Shown here: piece by piece, positions 13,501 to 25,075 of the stretch
Layout of the letters: every line of letters starts with the position of its first letter
Numbering within the stretch: the stretch's first letter is position 1
From: Aplidium turbinatum
Taxonomy: Eukaryota; Chordata; Ascidiacea; Aplousobranchia; Polyclinidae
Reading direction: 5' to 3'
DNA length: 64,000 nt
Assembly (NCBI GenBank): GCA_918807975.1
Contig: OU964923.1
Location: forward strand, 2,666,001-2,730,000
Position numbers and translations under genes: made by a program
Notes under the pieces: model-generated
What the model was told of the DNA's origin: nothing
What the model saw: only the letters and a program-made list of their open reading frames with translations
Databases searched by the model: none

Positions 13501-16500
13501 TGCCAGCTTTTTAAATGAAGTTTTTGAATGCAAGATCTCTCAGCGCAGTTGAAAGGTCTCTCTATACTTTGTTGTATGTTTGTGGAGTTACTTGCTGGCA
13601 GCATCGCTTCATCTTTAAGCCTAATGTTAGCTGGTTAGACTGTGCCTGCATTTGTGCTTCAAATTTTCTCCAAGCATCTTTTACGATTAGTTTGGAAGCA
13701 TCTTCGTAATAGTTTTGACAAACTTTTTTCGAGCGATTCTGTTGGGAAACATTATCACAGCACTAAGTTTTTCACAATGCATTTTTTTCTATTTGAGTCA
13801 TGTCAGATGTCACAAAGCAACTGTTTCAATCAATGAAAGGCATTCAAGCATTGCTTAACCGTTCACGGCGTTTAGTTGTGCAACTGAATTGTCATCACGG
13901 TTTATGCAATAACAAAGAAAAGTTTCCGTTTGACTTTCTTGAAATTATCTTGCTTCGTGTCCTGAGGGACTTAGTCGTTGCCGTTGGGGAATCCCCCACA
14001 TTACTTGTGACGTCGTTCGACCACTCCACGATGCAGTTCAAAGTCGTTCAAAAGTGTTTCTTCTTACCATGTTTCAAACATGCGGTGTTTGTACATAGAC
14101 CAACGAGAGCGAGTGATCAGGAAGGCATTTATTACACTATCGTCAATTCGTCAATAAAGTACAAACAATATATGAGAAATTTTGCATCGTATTGATAATG
14201 CAGTGCATAATGCCAAGCATGTACAATTGTACATAGTACAGTATTATAAGAAATACCAATTAGAATATGTTATCAACTACGCCTTTTTCTCTCAAACTGT
14301 TACATGGAAATTTAGAACTTTACTAAAAGTTAACTCCTTAAACTAAAATCGGTACGAAGAGCACATGAACGAATTATGATGGGTTTAATATGGCGAGACA
14401 AAAACTGCTGAATTCAAAAGCAAACAAAATTACGGGAATATTGTGATAACTATAAAAAAACTAAATTGGTCATGGGCAGGTCGTATAGCAAGATGCCAGG
14501 ACAACAGATGGACTAACAAATTAACAACTTGGACACCGAAGGGAAACAAACGCAAACGAGGGGAGGTAAAAATGAGATGGAGAGACAAGATTGACAAAGA
14601 ATGTGGAACAACCAACTGGTATACAAAAACATAGGATCGACTGGATTGACAAGAAAAAGGGAAGGCCTTCGCTCAGCCGTGGGCTACCACAGGCTGAAAA
14701 TGTTGATGATCACCTTCTTATATTGACTAATAGAATACCTTATACAATAAATACCGCAAAAAGTCTTTAATGGCAACCACGAAGCTAAGCAGAGCACAAA
14801 GCAAATGAAATCACTCTTGTCTAAAAAGTTTGTAGTTTTCACAACCGGTAGGGAAACTGCAAACGTTTCCTGGACCAAAATGACTTTGTTCGCTTTAATT
14901 AAAAGTAGTAATGCCATCATCGGTGTCAATGTTTTTATAATTATTATTATCAATACAGATGGAAGTCATCGAAATACTTGGAATCGAAAACAATGCAGAT
15001 CCGACCATCAAGAACAAATTCGGTGAATTGCCATCAGGTAACGTTGTTTATCACTATTCTCTTGTGACAAACAGAAATGTTGTTTAATCAGTTTGTGGAA
15101 GTATTGACAATGTTAACAAACAATGAATGGATTAGGTATACTGGTTCATGCAACTCGCGCCATCCTTACCAATGAAATGCTCATCGATGGGTGAGGCGTG
15201 TAGGCCTCACTGTCTTGCATAGAGTGGAAGCCAGTCTGGAAGTCGATTTGTGATTGTGTCAACAGTCGCGATCTGCTTCCTACCATATTGTGACGTATGT
15301 GCAATTGGGAAGACACCAAATCAATTCTGACTCCCCTCCAAATACAGTCTCGTTTGTGTCGTCACAACCAAGCACGCACGCGTTGTTGCGTTGCATAGAA
15401 TGTCTGAGCTGGTGACGTAGTAAAGCTTTGTCTCAGATAAGGTCATTTTATTTCCGCATGCGGCATATAGCCTACAAAAGCCAAGTGGTTTATTCTGCAA
15501 TTTTCTCGTCTATTGTAGAAAAAAAAATTTTGTAGATGTAAATTTTTTTTTATACGGTATTGTTTGGTTCTATATTAGGTTTGTCGTTAGCTCGAGTTGA
15601 AATCGCTAAAGTTCGCGGCTCGCGCATGAGACTTGGAAGGCCGAGACTTTTGCTGACTGTCTCTTGTTGGTCTGTCTGGCTTGTTTGTTGCGGCGTGCAC
15701 TCAGTGTTCGCGTCTACAGTCGCTCACTGCTTCAGTTTCCATCATTGTTCGGGAATAGTTGAATGAAAGTTGACGAACAATGGACGAAACAAATATGCGC
15801 TCATTTCCATTCATCTATTTTGCTGCTAATGTTTGCAGTTCACGCTGCAACCCAACATCATCATGTATAAAAATCTACTTCTCTTCGGCAGTGGCAGAAG
15901 ATTGGTATCTCTTAGAAGTAATTTTTGCAAACCCTTTATACCTGTGGATACGAGATTGTGTCTCGTTGATGGCTGGCAAGCAATCCGGACTTCCTGAAGA
16001 ATTGTGACGTCATATTAGCCTGTGGTTGACGGGTTGCTTCATGTTGGGCGCTTTGTAATTGAGTTTGTGAGTTTTTGTGATTGAACGAGTTTCGATGCAT
16101 TTTCTAGCGACTAGCCCATTGTAGTCGTCGACATGAGATTCAGCTGGCAACTTGCAAGATCATGGTGGGAAACAAGAATGCTAGTGTGAGCAAATAAACA
16201 CCGAAAGTTGGCGAACAATCGAACATAGAAAACTCGTTGTGTGTTGATTCGCTTAAAATATATAGGTCTTGTCAGCCTTGGCAAGACGAAGCAACCGATT
16301 GTCTATTGTCTAAATATTTTGGAAGCAGAATTGTTGACTAAGATAATTCCTATACAGTCGGGTACTTGCAATATCAAGTCTTCACGAAAACTTATAAATA
16401 AATTTGCGTTGTCTTTACGCTTTGAAGCGTCATTTGCGGCGCACGTCTTGGATTTGGCTCTGCGCTTTGTTTTGCCATAAATCATTCTAAGTAAACAATT

Positions 16501-19500
16501 AATAGAAATATGACATTTAGCTTTGCAGTTTCGTCTGTATCGAGTAGAGCCGACCGCCTTGTTTTGGCGCAAAGCTCTTCTGAAGCATTTTTTACTTTTT
16601 TGTTTATTAGCTATCTATGTCAGTATGAACTTCATGTGTACTGGGACAAATACTTTCATTTTATATATCAGCGTATTGCGAAGGACGTTCCACGCTTTCT
16701 AGTCACAATGCAAACATAATGCTTGTGCTTCAGTGGCAAGCGTTATAATCAATAAAGACTAAAGCTACCTTGCCTACGCCTGGTAGCTTATAAATCCATA
16801 ACAAAAACTAAGTTCGATACATTTCATTTGTGTCATTAACTTGTCTGAGTTGAAAAAATAACACGGATGCAATAGCGATATGGCAGCGCTGTAACTCCTA
16901 CGATCATAATGTTGCATTTTGTATTCGCGAAACCCTCTCACGAATAAGCCCCTGTTTAACCTCACCCCAGGGAGATCTACCCTAAATCTTTTCTAGCACT
17001 AGTTGCAACGTTTATCTGATGAGTGTGAAAGTAAAAGCAGAAACATTCTCATTCATTAGATGAACGTAGCAACTAGTGCTAGAAGAGATAACAGTCCTGC
17101 TGAAGGCTCAAGCTTCTCAGTACCTTACCTTAAGACTGTCTGAAGACGATCCTCTCGTGAAAAAAGCATGGACTGCGTCCACCTCTTTAAATCGTGCCTC
17201 GGTCCCTGTTTTTAAAATTTTTCGGCGTAGTCTCGTCATATCGCCGTCTAACAATCATGGCAGGCATTACCACATCGCCCAACGTTGACCTCCTTAGCTG
17301 ATGGAGCGCCTTATCCCGGATGTACGTCTTGTTTTCTCCCCAGCCACCATTTTTACAATCTTTGTTGCCTTCTCAGACGTCACTGAAGATGAAGAGATAA
17401 AGGCGATGCTGCATAAAATGGTGAAAGCTCAGAAGGATTCTAGAAAAAAGAAATTGTTTGCTGGTCTTAAATTAAATGGAAAAAATTCTGGATCAAGAAA
17501 ATCTGGCCGTAGAGGGTGAGGTATTGTTTTGATTTGTGCTCACGTTTTTATGACAGTTTTCACAAATTTGCCAGGTTCCATTCTTAAACTTGGACTATGT
17601 TTTTCGCCTTTGTAAGTTGTTTTCCATTAATTTCTATTTCATGTTACAATCAGTTTTTAAACTGAGCATTGTAAGTAGTTTGCTTCCACCAACCACAATG
17701 GGGCCATGGGTGTATCTTGTAGTTATGTGGTGATCTTACAATTTATTTGCCACAAAACCAATGGAAATGTTTGATCTTCTTAGACAGCAAACCAATTGTT
17801 TTTTACATTGATTCTTTATCTGCAGATGTTGAATCAATGTAAAAAACGAATGATTTGCTGTCTGGGTTGTTCCACTAGTTTTATTTCACACTTATTCACT
17901 TCTTTATTTGAAAAACTAATAATAGAGCGATTCAAACGATGTCAAAATCTTCAAATCGAAACGATGAGTTCTAAGTGATGCCACTTTGGTAACTGTTTAA
18001 AAGGTTTATGCCAAACAGAAGTCATTGATTGATAGTGGTCGCCACTTGGTATGTGCTTGCCTATGTACACAAGAATCGCTCAATAATTAAATTTATTATT
18101 CAAACCACTTGAAGATTGAATTTGAAGTGTGTGTTCGCCGCCTCTGTTAGCTCAGTCGCACAGTAGCAGGTACGACACTTCTTGTAGTTGCTGATCAGTG
18201 GCAACCAACGAAGGGAAAGGTTATGTCTGCACTCAACCAATCGTTATATTAACCCTATTCCGACTAACGTATGGGCATTTTATCCTCGAAATAAAAATAA
18301 CAATGCTAAGCATTTTGCAATATATTTGTGTCCATTTCAAATTTTGACCTGTCTCCCACGTTGACTTCGCAATAAAGCAACATCATAATTTGTTTGTTTT
18401 CAAAGTTATCAAATAATAAAAGTGTGTTTACTGCACGTCGGTCGTCGGCGTACCCGCCATTTGCTTTTCAAAATAAGTCGGCTCGAAATACGGTTCTTGT
18501 TCTTTTTTCGATTATTGGAGTGTACCTTGCAACTCGCGTCTATAAAAAGTTACATCCTTGGTCAAGTGTTGGCCTGGGTGTTAAAACAAGGACGCTGTGG
18601 TTGGGATAGTTTCCTGCAATGTCAACCTGTCCAATGTCCATCTGACTGAACGCTACGTTATGCAAAACAAGACCTAACGTAGAATTAAACGTTGTCACTG
18701 ATCATTAGGTTAACCTGAAATGTTCAAAACACATACAAACAGCGCCTCTGCACGTAAATGACGCAAACGCAACACGTTGATGACGTAGACGTGGCACGCA
18801 AATGACGCAAACTGGGAAATTAATTTTGCAAAAAATTGTTTGAATAGGACATTGATTTATTCCGTATGTTTGACTGAGCTGCGCTTGGCAAAGTTGTTGG
18901 GGATGCTTGAAGCGTCTGTTCCATTCGCAGGCAATCGTTCAAAGGTCGGAGCAAGAGAGACAAGAAGAATGGAATATCAGCTGTGGAGGCAAAGTCCGAG
19001 TCGGAATTTTGGCACAAAGGACAGGAAACGGACATGGTGAGGATGTTTGTTGCTTTATTTCGTTTTATATTCAGCTGCCGGTGGTATTCGCAATCTTTCT
19101 CTTCTTAATCCTTTTGCCGTTCTTGCTCATTTACCAGACGTTGACGAATCTAAACTGTTGAATCTGTAAAGCACAGACTGCAGAGTGCAGATCTTATTCA
19201 TTGCTATCACCAAATGTATTTATTTGCCTCCTGCGCAAGTCATTGTGGCGACATGTTGTTGAATGACCTCTGCAGTAGCGTTGCAGTCACAGCGATATTG
19301 GAACCAATGGTATTTTTTACCCTGTGCTTGCGAGAGCAGTGAGCATAGCGTGGGAGTTTTGATTGTTTTACTACTGCTTTTTAGGGTATGCTTTCCAAGT
19401 TACCTCGTCATTGAATACATAGTTACATCATCAACCGTGCAGTAAACGTATGTAGTGTACTGTCGTGGTGGAAGATATAGGGAAGAACGATGTAGACAGG

Positions 19501-22089
19501 AAGACAATCTCCGTGTCCATTTCAAACCATTAAGTGTCTTGCGGAGGACACAGTAGCTTGCTCCTTCCTGGTGTCGAACTGGCGCCCCTTCTAACGTCGT
19601 ACCAGGACTTTCACTGTTGTTCCATAGCAGACAATGTTATTGTGGCGAAATAAGAACATGATCTGTACCTACCCAGACGATCGTTTGACTGATTTAATCT
19701 TCTGCCATGGCAACCTGCAAGTACAAGTCTGATCGTGAAAAAAATAGGCTTCTATTCATCTCATTACTTTCAATGCACTCATGCGTCACAATGCGTCCAC
19801 TTACGTTGTTATTTCTAAGAAATGTTTCAAATTAAACCTGACAATGCACAGTATGCGACTAGATGCACAAATATGTGCGCAAACACACACACAAACAAGT
19901 ACACACGTGTACAGTATATCCAGTGTTGTGTTTGTTGTTTAACTGTATGAGTTCTTGCTTACAAATGGTCTTTAAAATTCAGTCCACAGCGAAAAAAAGT
20001 TTCAAATTCTCTCTGCCGAGGCTTGCCATATCCTTCCGCCGTAAAGACAGATCCTACGATTTGTAAGATGACGTCTTGTATGTGCCCGAGGGTGAGGGTT
20101 CGCTACCCCTGCGGGTTGTTAAGTTGGTGTCTTTTTTTGTCTAAAAAAGTTTTTGTTTGCTGAATCGCGATGACGTAATGCGCAGACTCAGCAAACTTTG
20201 TGTTTGTTTCTTTTTTGTTTTGCTAATTTTTAATCTCACTCTCTGACGGAGTTGGGTTTTATTTTCAATTGTGTTGCATTGATACAAAGCAAAGTATTTG
20301 GTACATCAGTCTTGAGCGGAATCCAAGATGATCCATATATGAGTGTCAGTATCTCTCGTATACTAATGCAATGTCATATATGGTGTGGTAGATCAATATC
20401 GAGACCATTGATGAATTCTACGACAAGTTTTGACAAATATGACTTGTCGATTGCTGATGCACTAAATACAACCTGCAATTCCCTGATTCCTGAATTCATG
20501 AAAATGCAACAACTCTAAAAGTTCTTGCGGCACCGAGCGGAACATTAGCATGGGACTTGTGACCCCCTCCTTTTAGTTAGAAACCTGGCCCAGACATTCT
20601 GTATTTGTGGCTTCCTGGTCCCTTTACTGTAACTAATTCTCTCTTATCGGAGCTATCATCTTTATGACGTCAGAGTAACATGTCTACCACAAGATGGAGG
20701 TTACAGACTAAAGCGACGGAGTCGAGATTTGTGACTGAGAAGAAAAAAGTTGAAATAGTTTTATATTTTGCCAACATCAATTGTCGTTGAAAAAATGTGA
20801 GAAGATTTGCTCAAAACCACCACCGATTGCTTGGAGTTGCCATCTTCGTTTAGAGCCACCATTTGTGTGGCAGAGTTCATGATAAAGTTTACATATGTGT
20901 CCAGCAGGAAACATTTGTGCAATGTGCATGTGCAAGTTATGCAAGCCACTCACACAAAGGAGGTGTCTATTTTTTATTTCTTTTGTACTAACTTTGCTGC
21001 TTTTATTAAAACAAACTGTTAATCTGCTTATATAAAGTTTTTCCATGTTTTTTTTTTCCTTTTTATTAAACACAATTTGCAACCTCTTTGTGAAATCTGA
21101 AATCCAAAACGTGCCGTGGCGATAAATTCTCAGATTTTCTGGAACATGAAACAAGTTTTTTTTTTTCTGAACCAAGTACAGAAAAACGTTTGGTGTTGTC
21201 TATTGGCATTGTCACAATGTCACATATCAAGTGCATAAGTTGAAGCTGCAAACGCTTTCTTGCCGCGTGGGCTTCTAATATAATTTACAGTTTGAAGCAA
21301 CGTTTTAAATGAAATGAGAAATATACCTCGGAAATGTGCTGAAGTTTTAAGTTTGCTTGACATTACTTGGCTTACATTGATTGACCATGGTCTTTTCTTG
21401 TTTGAATGCCTTGGGTCTTGTAATATTGTTAATATAATATAACTTGTTTTCAGTAATCTAGTGTGATACTTTCTGCGTTTGTTCTATTTTTTGTCGCACT
21501 ACGCATCTTTTTGGACTATTGGTGAGTTCAAAGGAAGAGTTTTAATGATAAGTTCAGTGACAAAAGTTTTATTTTAGAATTTTATATCGTCGTAAATTTA
21601 TTTTCACAACTTCGTTTATCTTTTGCAATAAATAACTTCATTGTAAAGATGATGATTATACAATAATGTATTGTTTATTATGTTATATTGTTTTTTTTGT
21701 TTTGTTTTCAGCTAAAATCCGACGCATCCACAAGCTCTGAACTGCCACCAGATGGCAGAAAAACCGATAACAATCATGACGTAACCACCCGTAAAAACGT
21801 CACAAAGCTAAAGATGTACTCGCAACCGCAGCATCAGAACGGTGACGTCATCAAGAGTTTCTCTTCTAAAAAGTCCGGTTTGTTTAAACTAAAACGAGAC
21901 CCAGAATCGAAAGCAAAGCATGGGGAAACACTGCTGTCGCTCAAGCAACGTCGAAGCAACAACAACGAAACTGGCAACCCTCAATTGGCAACCACTGGGC
22001 AAGAACATGATACAGGGGACGGGAAAGGGTTCTCACAAAGTCTGCGGGGGTCAAGGAAGAAAGGCAAGGGAGTTTGTATAATTTTGTGA
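4570..22089 (+). CDS. PPP1R16: protein phosphatase 1 regulatory subunit 16 (MYPT3/TIMAP-like)
   Basis: I assembled 11 exons by homology and splice sites: 4570-4634, 5831-6006, 6325-6395, 7572-7717, 7954-8057, 9256-9380, 12578-12703, 14959-15037, 17377-17515, 18931-19036, 21712-22089. All introns are GT-AG and the phases agree, giving 504 residues (vertebrate members have about 530-570). The N-terminus MANHQELVDELARVNNMST matches the family, which fixes the start. KVKF at residues 60-63 is the PP1-docking motif. Ankyrin repeats occupy about 66-180 and 225-300; GLTALHQACIDN and GWTPLHAAACW are typical. A basic segment follows (about 315-360), then a family-like SEFWHKG patch. The C-terminus is basic and ends CIIL, a CAAX box that predicts prenylation, probably geranylgeranylation. 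Known role: it holds PP1 catalytic subunit at membranes and tunes its activity. Vertebrates have two paralogues (16A, 16B); I cannot say which is closer. A further small exon between 19037 and 21711 cannot be excluded. Confidence 0.93.
6483..6966. repeat. long fold-back element in PPP1R16 intron 3
   Basis: Two nearly perfect inverted arms of about 215 bp (6521-6735 and about 6755-6968) surround a loop of about 17 bases. The element is flanked by a 14-bp direct repeat ATTATTTAATTGTA at 6469-6482 and 6967-6980. The arms contain ACGTTTTCGGC, which also occurs in the fold-back element at 61147-61423. There is no coding sequence. Transcribed as part of the intron, it would form a long RNA hairpin. 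Confidence 0.75.
9381..12577 (+). other. PPP1R16 intron 6
   Basis: This 3.2-kb intron has a GTGAGT donor and an ATTACAG acceptor. It holds one SINE (about 10680-11035). Near 9680-9705 there is a short match to the small hairpin family at 17782-17864. Otherwise I see only AT-rich unique-looking DNA. The short open frames here have no family signal. Confidence 0.7.
10680..11035 (+). repeat. tRNA-derived SINE (S2)
   Basis: A tRNA-like head with an A-box-like CAGTAGTGGTAGAGTG and a B-box-like GGGTTCGACGCC is followed by a body. The body contains GTGTCCTTGGGCAAGA at about 10979, a core shared by many marine-invertebrate tRNA SINEs. The 3' limit is uncertain. Confidence 0.55.
12704..14958 (+). other. 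PPP1R16 intron 7
   Basis: This intron contains a LINE fragment at 14355-14705. A 131-codon open frame at 13800-14195 shows no recognisable domain and is probably chance. A CRE-like palindrome (GTGACGTCAT) lies just inside the donor side at about 12709. I see nothing else. Confidence 0.65.
14355..14705 (+). mobile_element. LINE reverse-transcriptase C-terminal remnant
   Basis: The reading LNWSWAGRIARCQDNRW followed by KRKRGEVKMRWRDKI matches the C-terminal region of LINE endonuclease/reverse transcriptases (KWQWAGHIAR...NRW...RSRGRP..RWRDDI). Weaker matches come before it (RRAHERIMMGLIWRDK) and after it (KGKAFAQPWAT). It is decayed: the frame changes near 14430, and stops occur at about 14632 and after. 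The element is a 5'-truncated fossil within intron 7. Confidence 0.7.
15038..17376 (+). other. PPP1R16 intron 8
   Basis: This 2.3-kb intron contains a short perfect-armed fold-back repeat (16991-17084) and a CRE palindrome GTGACGTCAT at about 16003. No further elements or genes were recognised. Confidence 0.65.
16991..17084. repeat. small fold-back MITE (TAGCACTAGTTGC family), copy 1
   Basis: The left arm TTCTAGCACTAGTTGCAACG is the inverse of the right arm GTAGCAACTAGTGCTAGAA. The whole element is about 94 bp. A longer member with the same ends lies at 27592-27811. Confidence 0.7.
17516..18930 (+). other. PPP1R16 intron 9
   Basis: This intron contains a hairpin MITE (17782-17864). At about 18745-18815, next to exon 10, there is a cluster of TGACG words (AAATGACGCAAAC twice, GATGACGTAGACG once). 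A lone A-box-like TGTTAGCTCAGTCGCACAG occurs near 18148 without a B box. Confidence 0.6.
17782..17864. repeat. hairpin MITE (AATGTAAAAAA family)
   Basis: Arms AGACAGCAAACCA...TTTTTTACATTGATTC and GAATCAATGTAAAAAACGAA...GATTTGCTGTCT pair across a short loop containing CTGCAGATG. Single-arm relatives lie at about 22826-22875 and 25306-25365, so this is a dispersed family of which this is the most complete copy. Confidence 0.65.
19037..21711 (+). other. PPP1R16 intron 10
   Basis: This is the last intron, with donor GTGAGG and acceptor TTTTGTTTTCAG. It contains a degenerate SINE at about 19480-19640. A possible B-box fragment (GGGTTCGCTACCCC) lies near 20096. Open frames such as 20777-21175 on the minus strand show no family features. 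Confidence 0.6.
19480..19640 (-). repeat. degenerate tRNA-derived SINE (S3)
   Basis: On the minus strand a B-box-like CAGTTCGACACC is followed by TGTCCTCCGCAAGACACTTA, a diverged form of the GTCCTTGGGCAAG..ACTTTA core seen in the SINE at 10680. The A box is poor. The limits are approximate. Confidence 0.4.
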
Positions 22090-24823
22090 TGGAGGAAAGT
22101 TAATGTTGAAAAAGTAGAGTTTCTCGCTTTTTCTTTGGTCAAAATGATATGGAAGAAAATCGCAGTTGAGCCGTCAACACGCAGACACATCTTGGTCAGC
22201 ATCATTTTGTTTGGGACGAATACGCTACTTGGAATTTTAAACTCGCTGCTGCTGACCTACCATGGTGAATATTTATGGAAGTTTTTGAAAAAATTGTTAT
22301 CTTATGGGCCATGGCCATGGGACACTCCTCCATCTTTAAACTCATTCTTGTGAAGCAGATCGTACATGCGCGGATAATGACTAAAATATTACAATACTGC
22401 CGCTCAAATGTTGCTTTCTGGTGTGAGAACGTAAAATTGATCACAATTATCTTTTGTCAACTTGACATCACCTGTAAATTGTCCCGGGGTTGTCAGACCA
22501 CTCGGCAATCGGCATGCGACAACTCAGCAAGTACATTTCAGCTACTGCCAAGTCAGCAAATAAGATTGACTTGCTCAGTTCGGACGTGCTTGGTCATGCA
22601 GACTTGTGACATTTGAAGCTTCGGCTTGCTGAAGTGTTGCAAGCTCAGTTGTCACTTGCGCAACTGCCATGCGCATGTGCTCAGTTCACATCTGCTGACT
22701 TGTAAGGAGACTCATCTCCCGATGTGTTACTTTCACACCATTTCCTTTGTGACGTCACACAGCTTACCAATCACTTCTGTGTGTTGTGTCATAGATGCTT
22801 TTATTCAAGAAACAACCACCAACGTCTGCAGACGTTAAATTAATGTAAAAAAACTGACTGATTTGCTGCCTACAAAGCATCAAGTTTAAGTTTTCGATTA
22901 TCAAATATCTTGAATTAACATTTCTTGTCTCATTATTTTCAACTTGTGCCAGCTGTTGCATCATTGGGGTAAGCGAGTAGCTAGATATAAGAAAATTAAA
23001 AATCTCCAAATGAAGTTGATATTTTAAACTTTTTAAACGGTGCTGGTGCCGGCACACAGTCACTTCAAGATACCGTAATATGTATAATTTGCATATAGTC
23101 TGCTTGTTCTATTTGGGAATTACCTCCAGGTAATCTTAATCGTAAGCATACGAAGCCGAGTAACTTAATCAGATATAACATATTTATTTAAGTTTGTAAT
23201 AAACTTAACTATGTTGGTTGGTTTTGAATCTTTATCCTCGGACTGACAAAGCCTTGATAGGTTATTCCTGGTAGTTTCGCATACTTGAAGAGGCTCTTGA
23301 CGCAGGGCTGGTTACCGAGATTGGCAAAGTTAAGTTTCCGATTGTTGAAGTGTTGTTGCCAGGGAATTATTCCATCGATTAGGTTCCACATGTTAAATCT
23401 GATTGCGTTACTGGGCTTCATATGCTGATTATGGTTCAACAAGGCAAACTCTCAACCAAAGCTCTATTCTTAATCAGTTTCAGAAGTTTTATTCAAACGG
23501 TAAATAGTTTTCCGTGTTTTTTAACCACGCCAAAAATTGTACTGGAACAATAATCGGCACCAACCCAACAGGGAAGTTAAAATACAGATTTTCAGTGTGC
23601 TCAACTTATAATTACTATGATGAATTATTCAAGACTATATTTGTAACTCTTTCTTTTGTTTTGCTTAATCCCATAAACCAACATCTTAAATTCAAGAATA
23701 AATTGAGAATATTTTAACTTCATATGCAATTTGTGTCCCTGAGCAAAAATCTTCTTCGGCCAAGATTGCTCAAAGTATATTTTACTTTTCTGTGAGCAAT
23801 TGCGTGTCATTTGGATCTTTTTAAAAGTTTTATTTTTATGTTCACTTTTCTTTAGATGCAGGCAAACCCCGAAGAACAAACTTTACACTTTTTTATTAAG
23901 TTTTTTTGCTTGTTTTTAATTTGTTTTGAACAAGTATTGTGTTGTTCCGTTTGATTTAAGCTTTTTTCGCACTACTGTGTTGTAATTATTTTTATTTAAG
24001 TAATTTTACGTTTGAATTGCGTTATGCATTGCTATTCATATGTTGTTTTAAATGCGGCGTACGTAGAGTCAGTTGTTTCTCGGCAGTTGAGTGTAGCAAG
24101 TATTGACAGCGATAGACACGTTTTTGCCCATGAGACTGGGCTCATCAGTATCGCTCCACTAATTCATGCCACAGATCACTGCTTTTGCCAGTCAATTCAT
24201 TTCTTACCGCTATTCTTGCTATGTCTCACGTGCAATAGTTTGTGAGCAAATGTTTCTATCAACGATTGAGATTGTACCACAGCGCACTTCCGCACTCGCC
24301 ACTTTGAAAAGATCACCCCGTTGTAATTTGAGTGTTGTTTTTTCTTTACATGAACACCAGGATCTCAACTTAGAGACCTCACTTTCTTTTAAGGTGGCGG
24401 CACTGAATTGTTACAACTTTGTCAAGCCCCGTTGCTTTGGCGAGTAATTCTCGAAGTGAAAATTTGCTTCGACGCTTTCTTTGTCCTATTTTCATTTATT
24501 TTCAATCGTGTTTCTTCGTAAACAATTTTGTCTCGACCGAATATAATTATGCATGGCCCTGAGCATTGGAAATATGAGTCAAACAACCTTATTGGAAGTG
24601 TGCCGGTCTCAAGGTGGTAAATACCGCGAAAATGCTTCGAAATTACTGAGCAAAAGGTGTTAATATATTGATACCAATTTTTATCATCAAATTACATTCC
24701 TTATTACATTCTATCATCATCCTTCACATTAGGAGATGACCTAGTAGCCTTTAGTCACCAGAAGAACGCAAATCGCTTAAAATATCAATTTTATGTTGGT
24801 GTCAATCTTGAATTACATGCGTT
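22090..24823. other. intergenic DNA downstream of PPP1R16
   Basis: No host gene was recognised. The region holds a SINE-body copy at 23214-23415 and an arm of the hairpin MITE family at about 22826-22875. No canonical AATAAA was found close to the PPP1R16 stop, so the 3' end of that transcript is undefined. Confidence 0.55.
23214..23415 (-). repeat. SINE body fragment (family S5), copy b
   Basis: The reverse complement matches 50505-50692 over most of its length, with shared words GGAATAATTCCCTGGCAACA and GGCTTTGTCAGTCCGAGGAT. The tRNA-like head is absent or too diverged to see. Confidence 0.65.
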
Positions 24824-25067
24824 CAGAGGCGGATTAGCCTACCTGGAATTCGGGAAATTTCCCAATGAGCCGCTTTACTACAAGCGTAGATGCCACCAAT
24901 GTTCTGTAAGAGTTTTGATTTTCTTTTTTGAAAATACAAACATTTCAGATCCATATATAAAAGCGAATTTTAAAAGAGGTAACAGCCTTAACCGAAATTT
25001 AGTGCCATAAAAATAGGATCGCTTATGTCTAAGTTGCCGATCGCTTATCCTTGCTTATCCGCCTCTG
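24824..25067. mobile_element. hAT MITE (CAGAGGCGGAT ends)
   Basis: The ends are CAGAGGCGGATTAGCC and, inverted, CAGAGGCGGATAAGC. The flanking 8-bp duplication is CATGCGTT at 24816-24823 and CATGCGTC at 25068-25075, one mismatch. The length is 244 bp and it is non-coding. The 8-bp duplication and CAG ends place it with hAT elements. Confidence 0.8.
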
Positions 25068-25075
25068 CATGCGTC

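Noticed and set aside
13800-14195. 131-codon open frame in PPP1R16 intron 7
   Set aside because: It shows no recognisable motif, sits wholly in an intron, and adds nothing in phase to the conserved protein.
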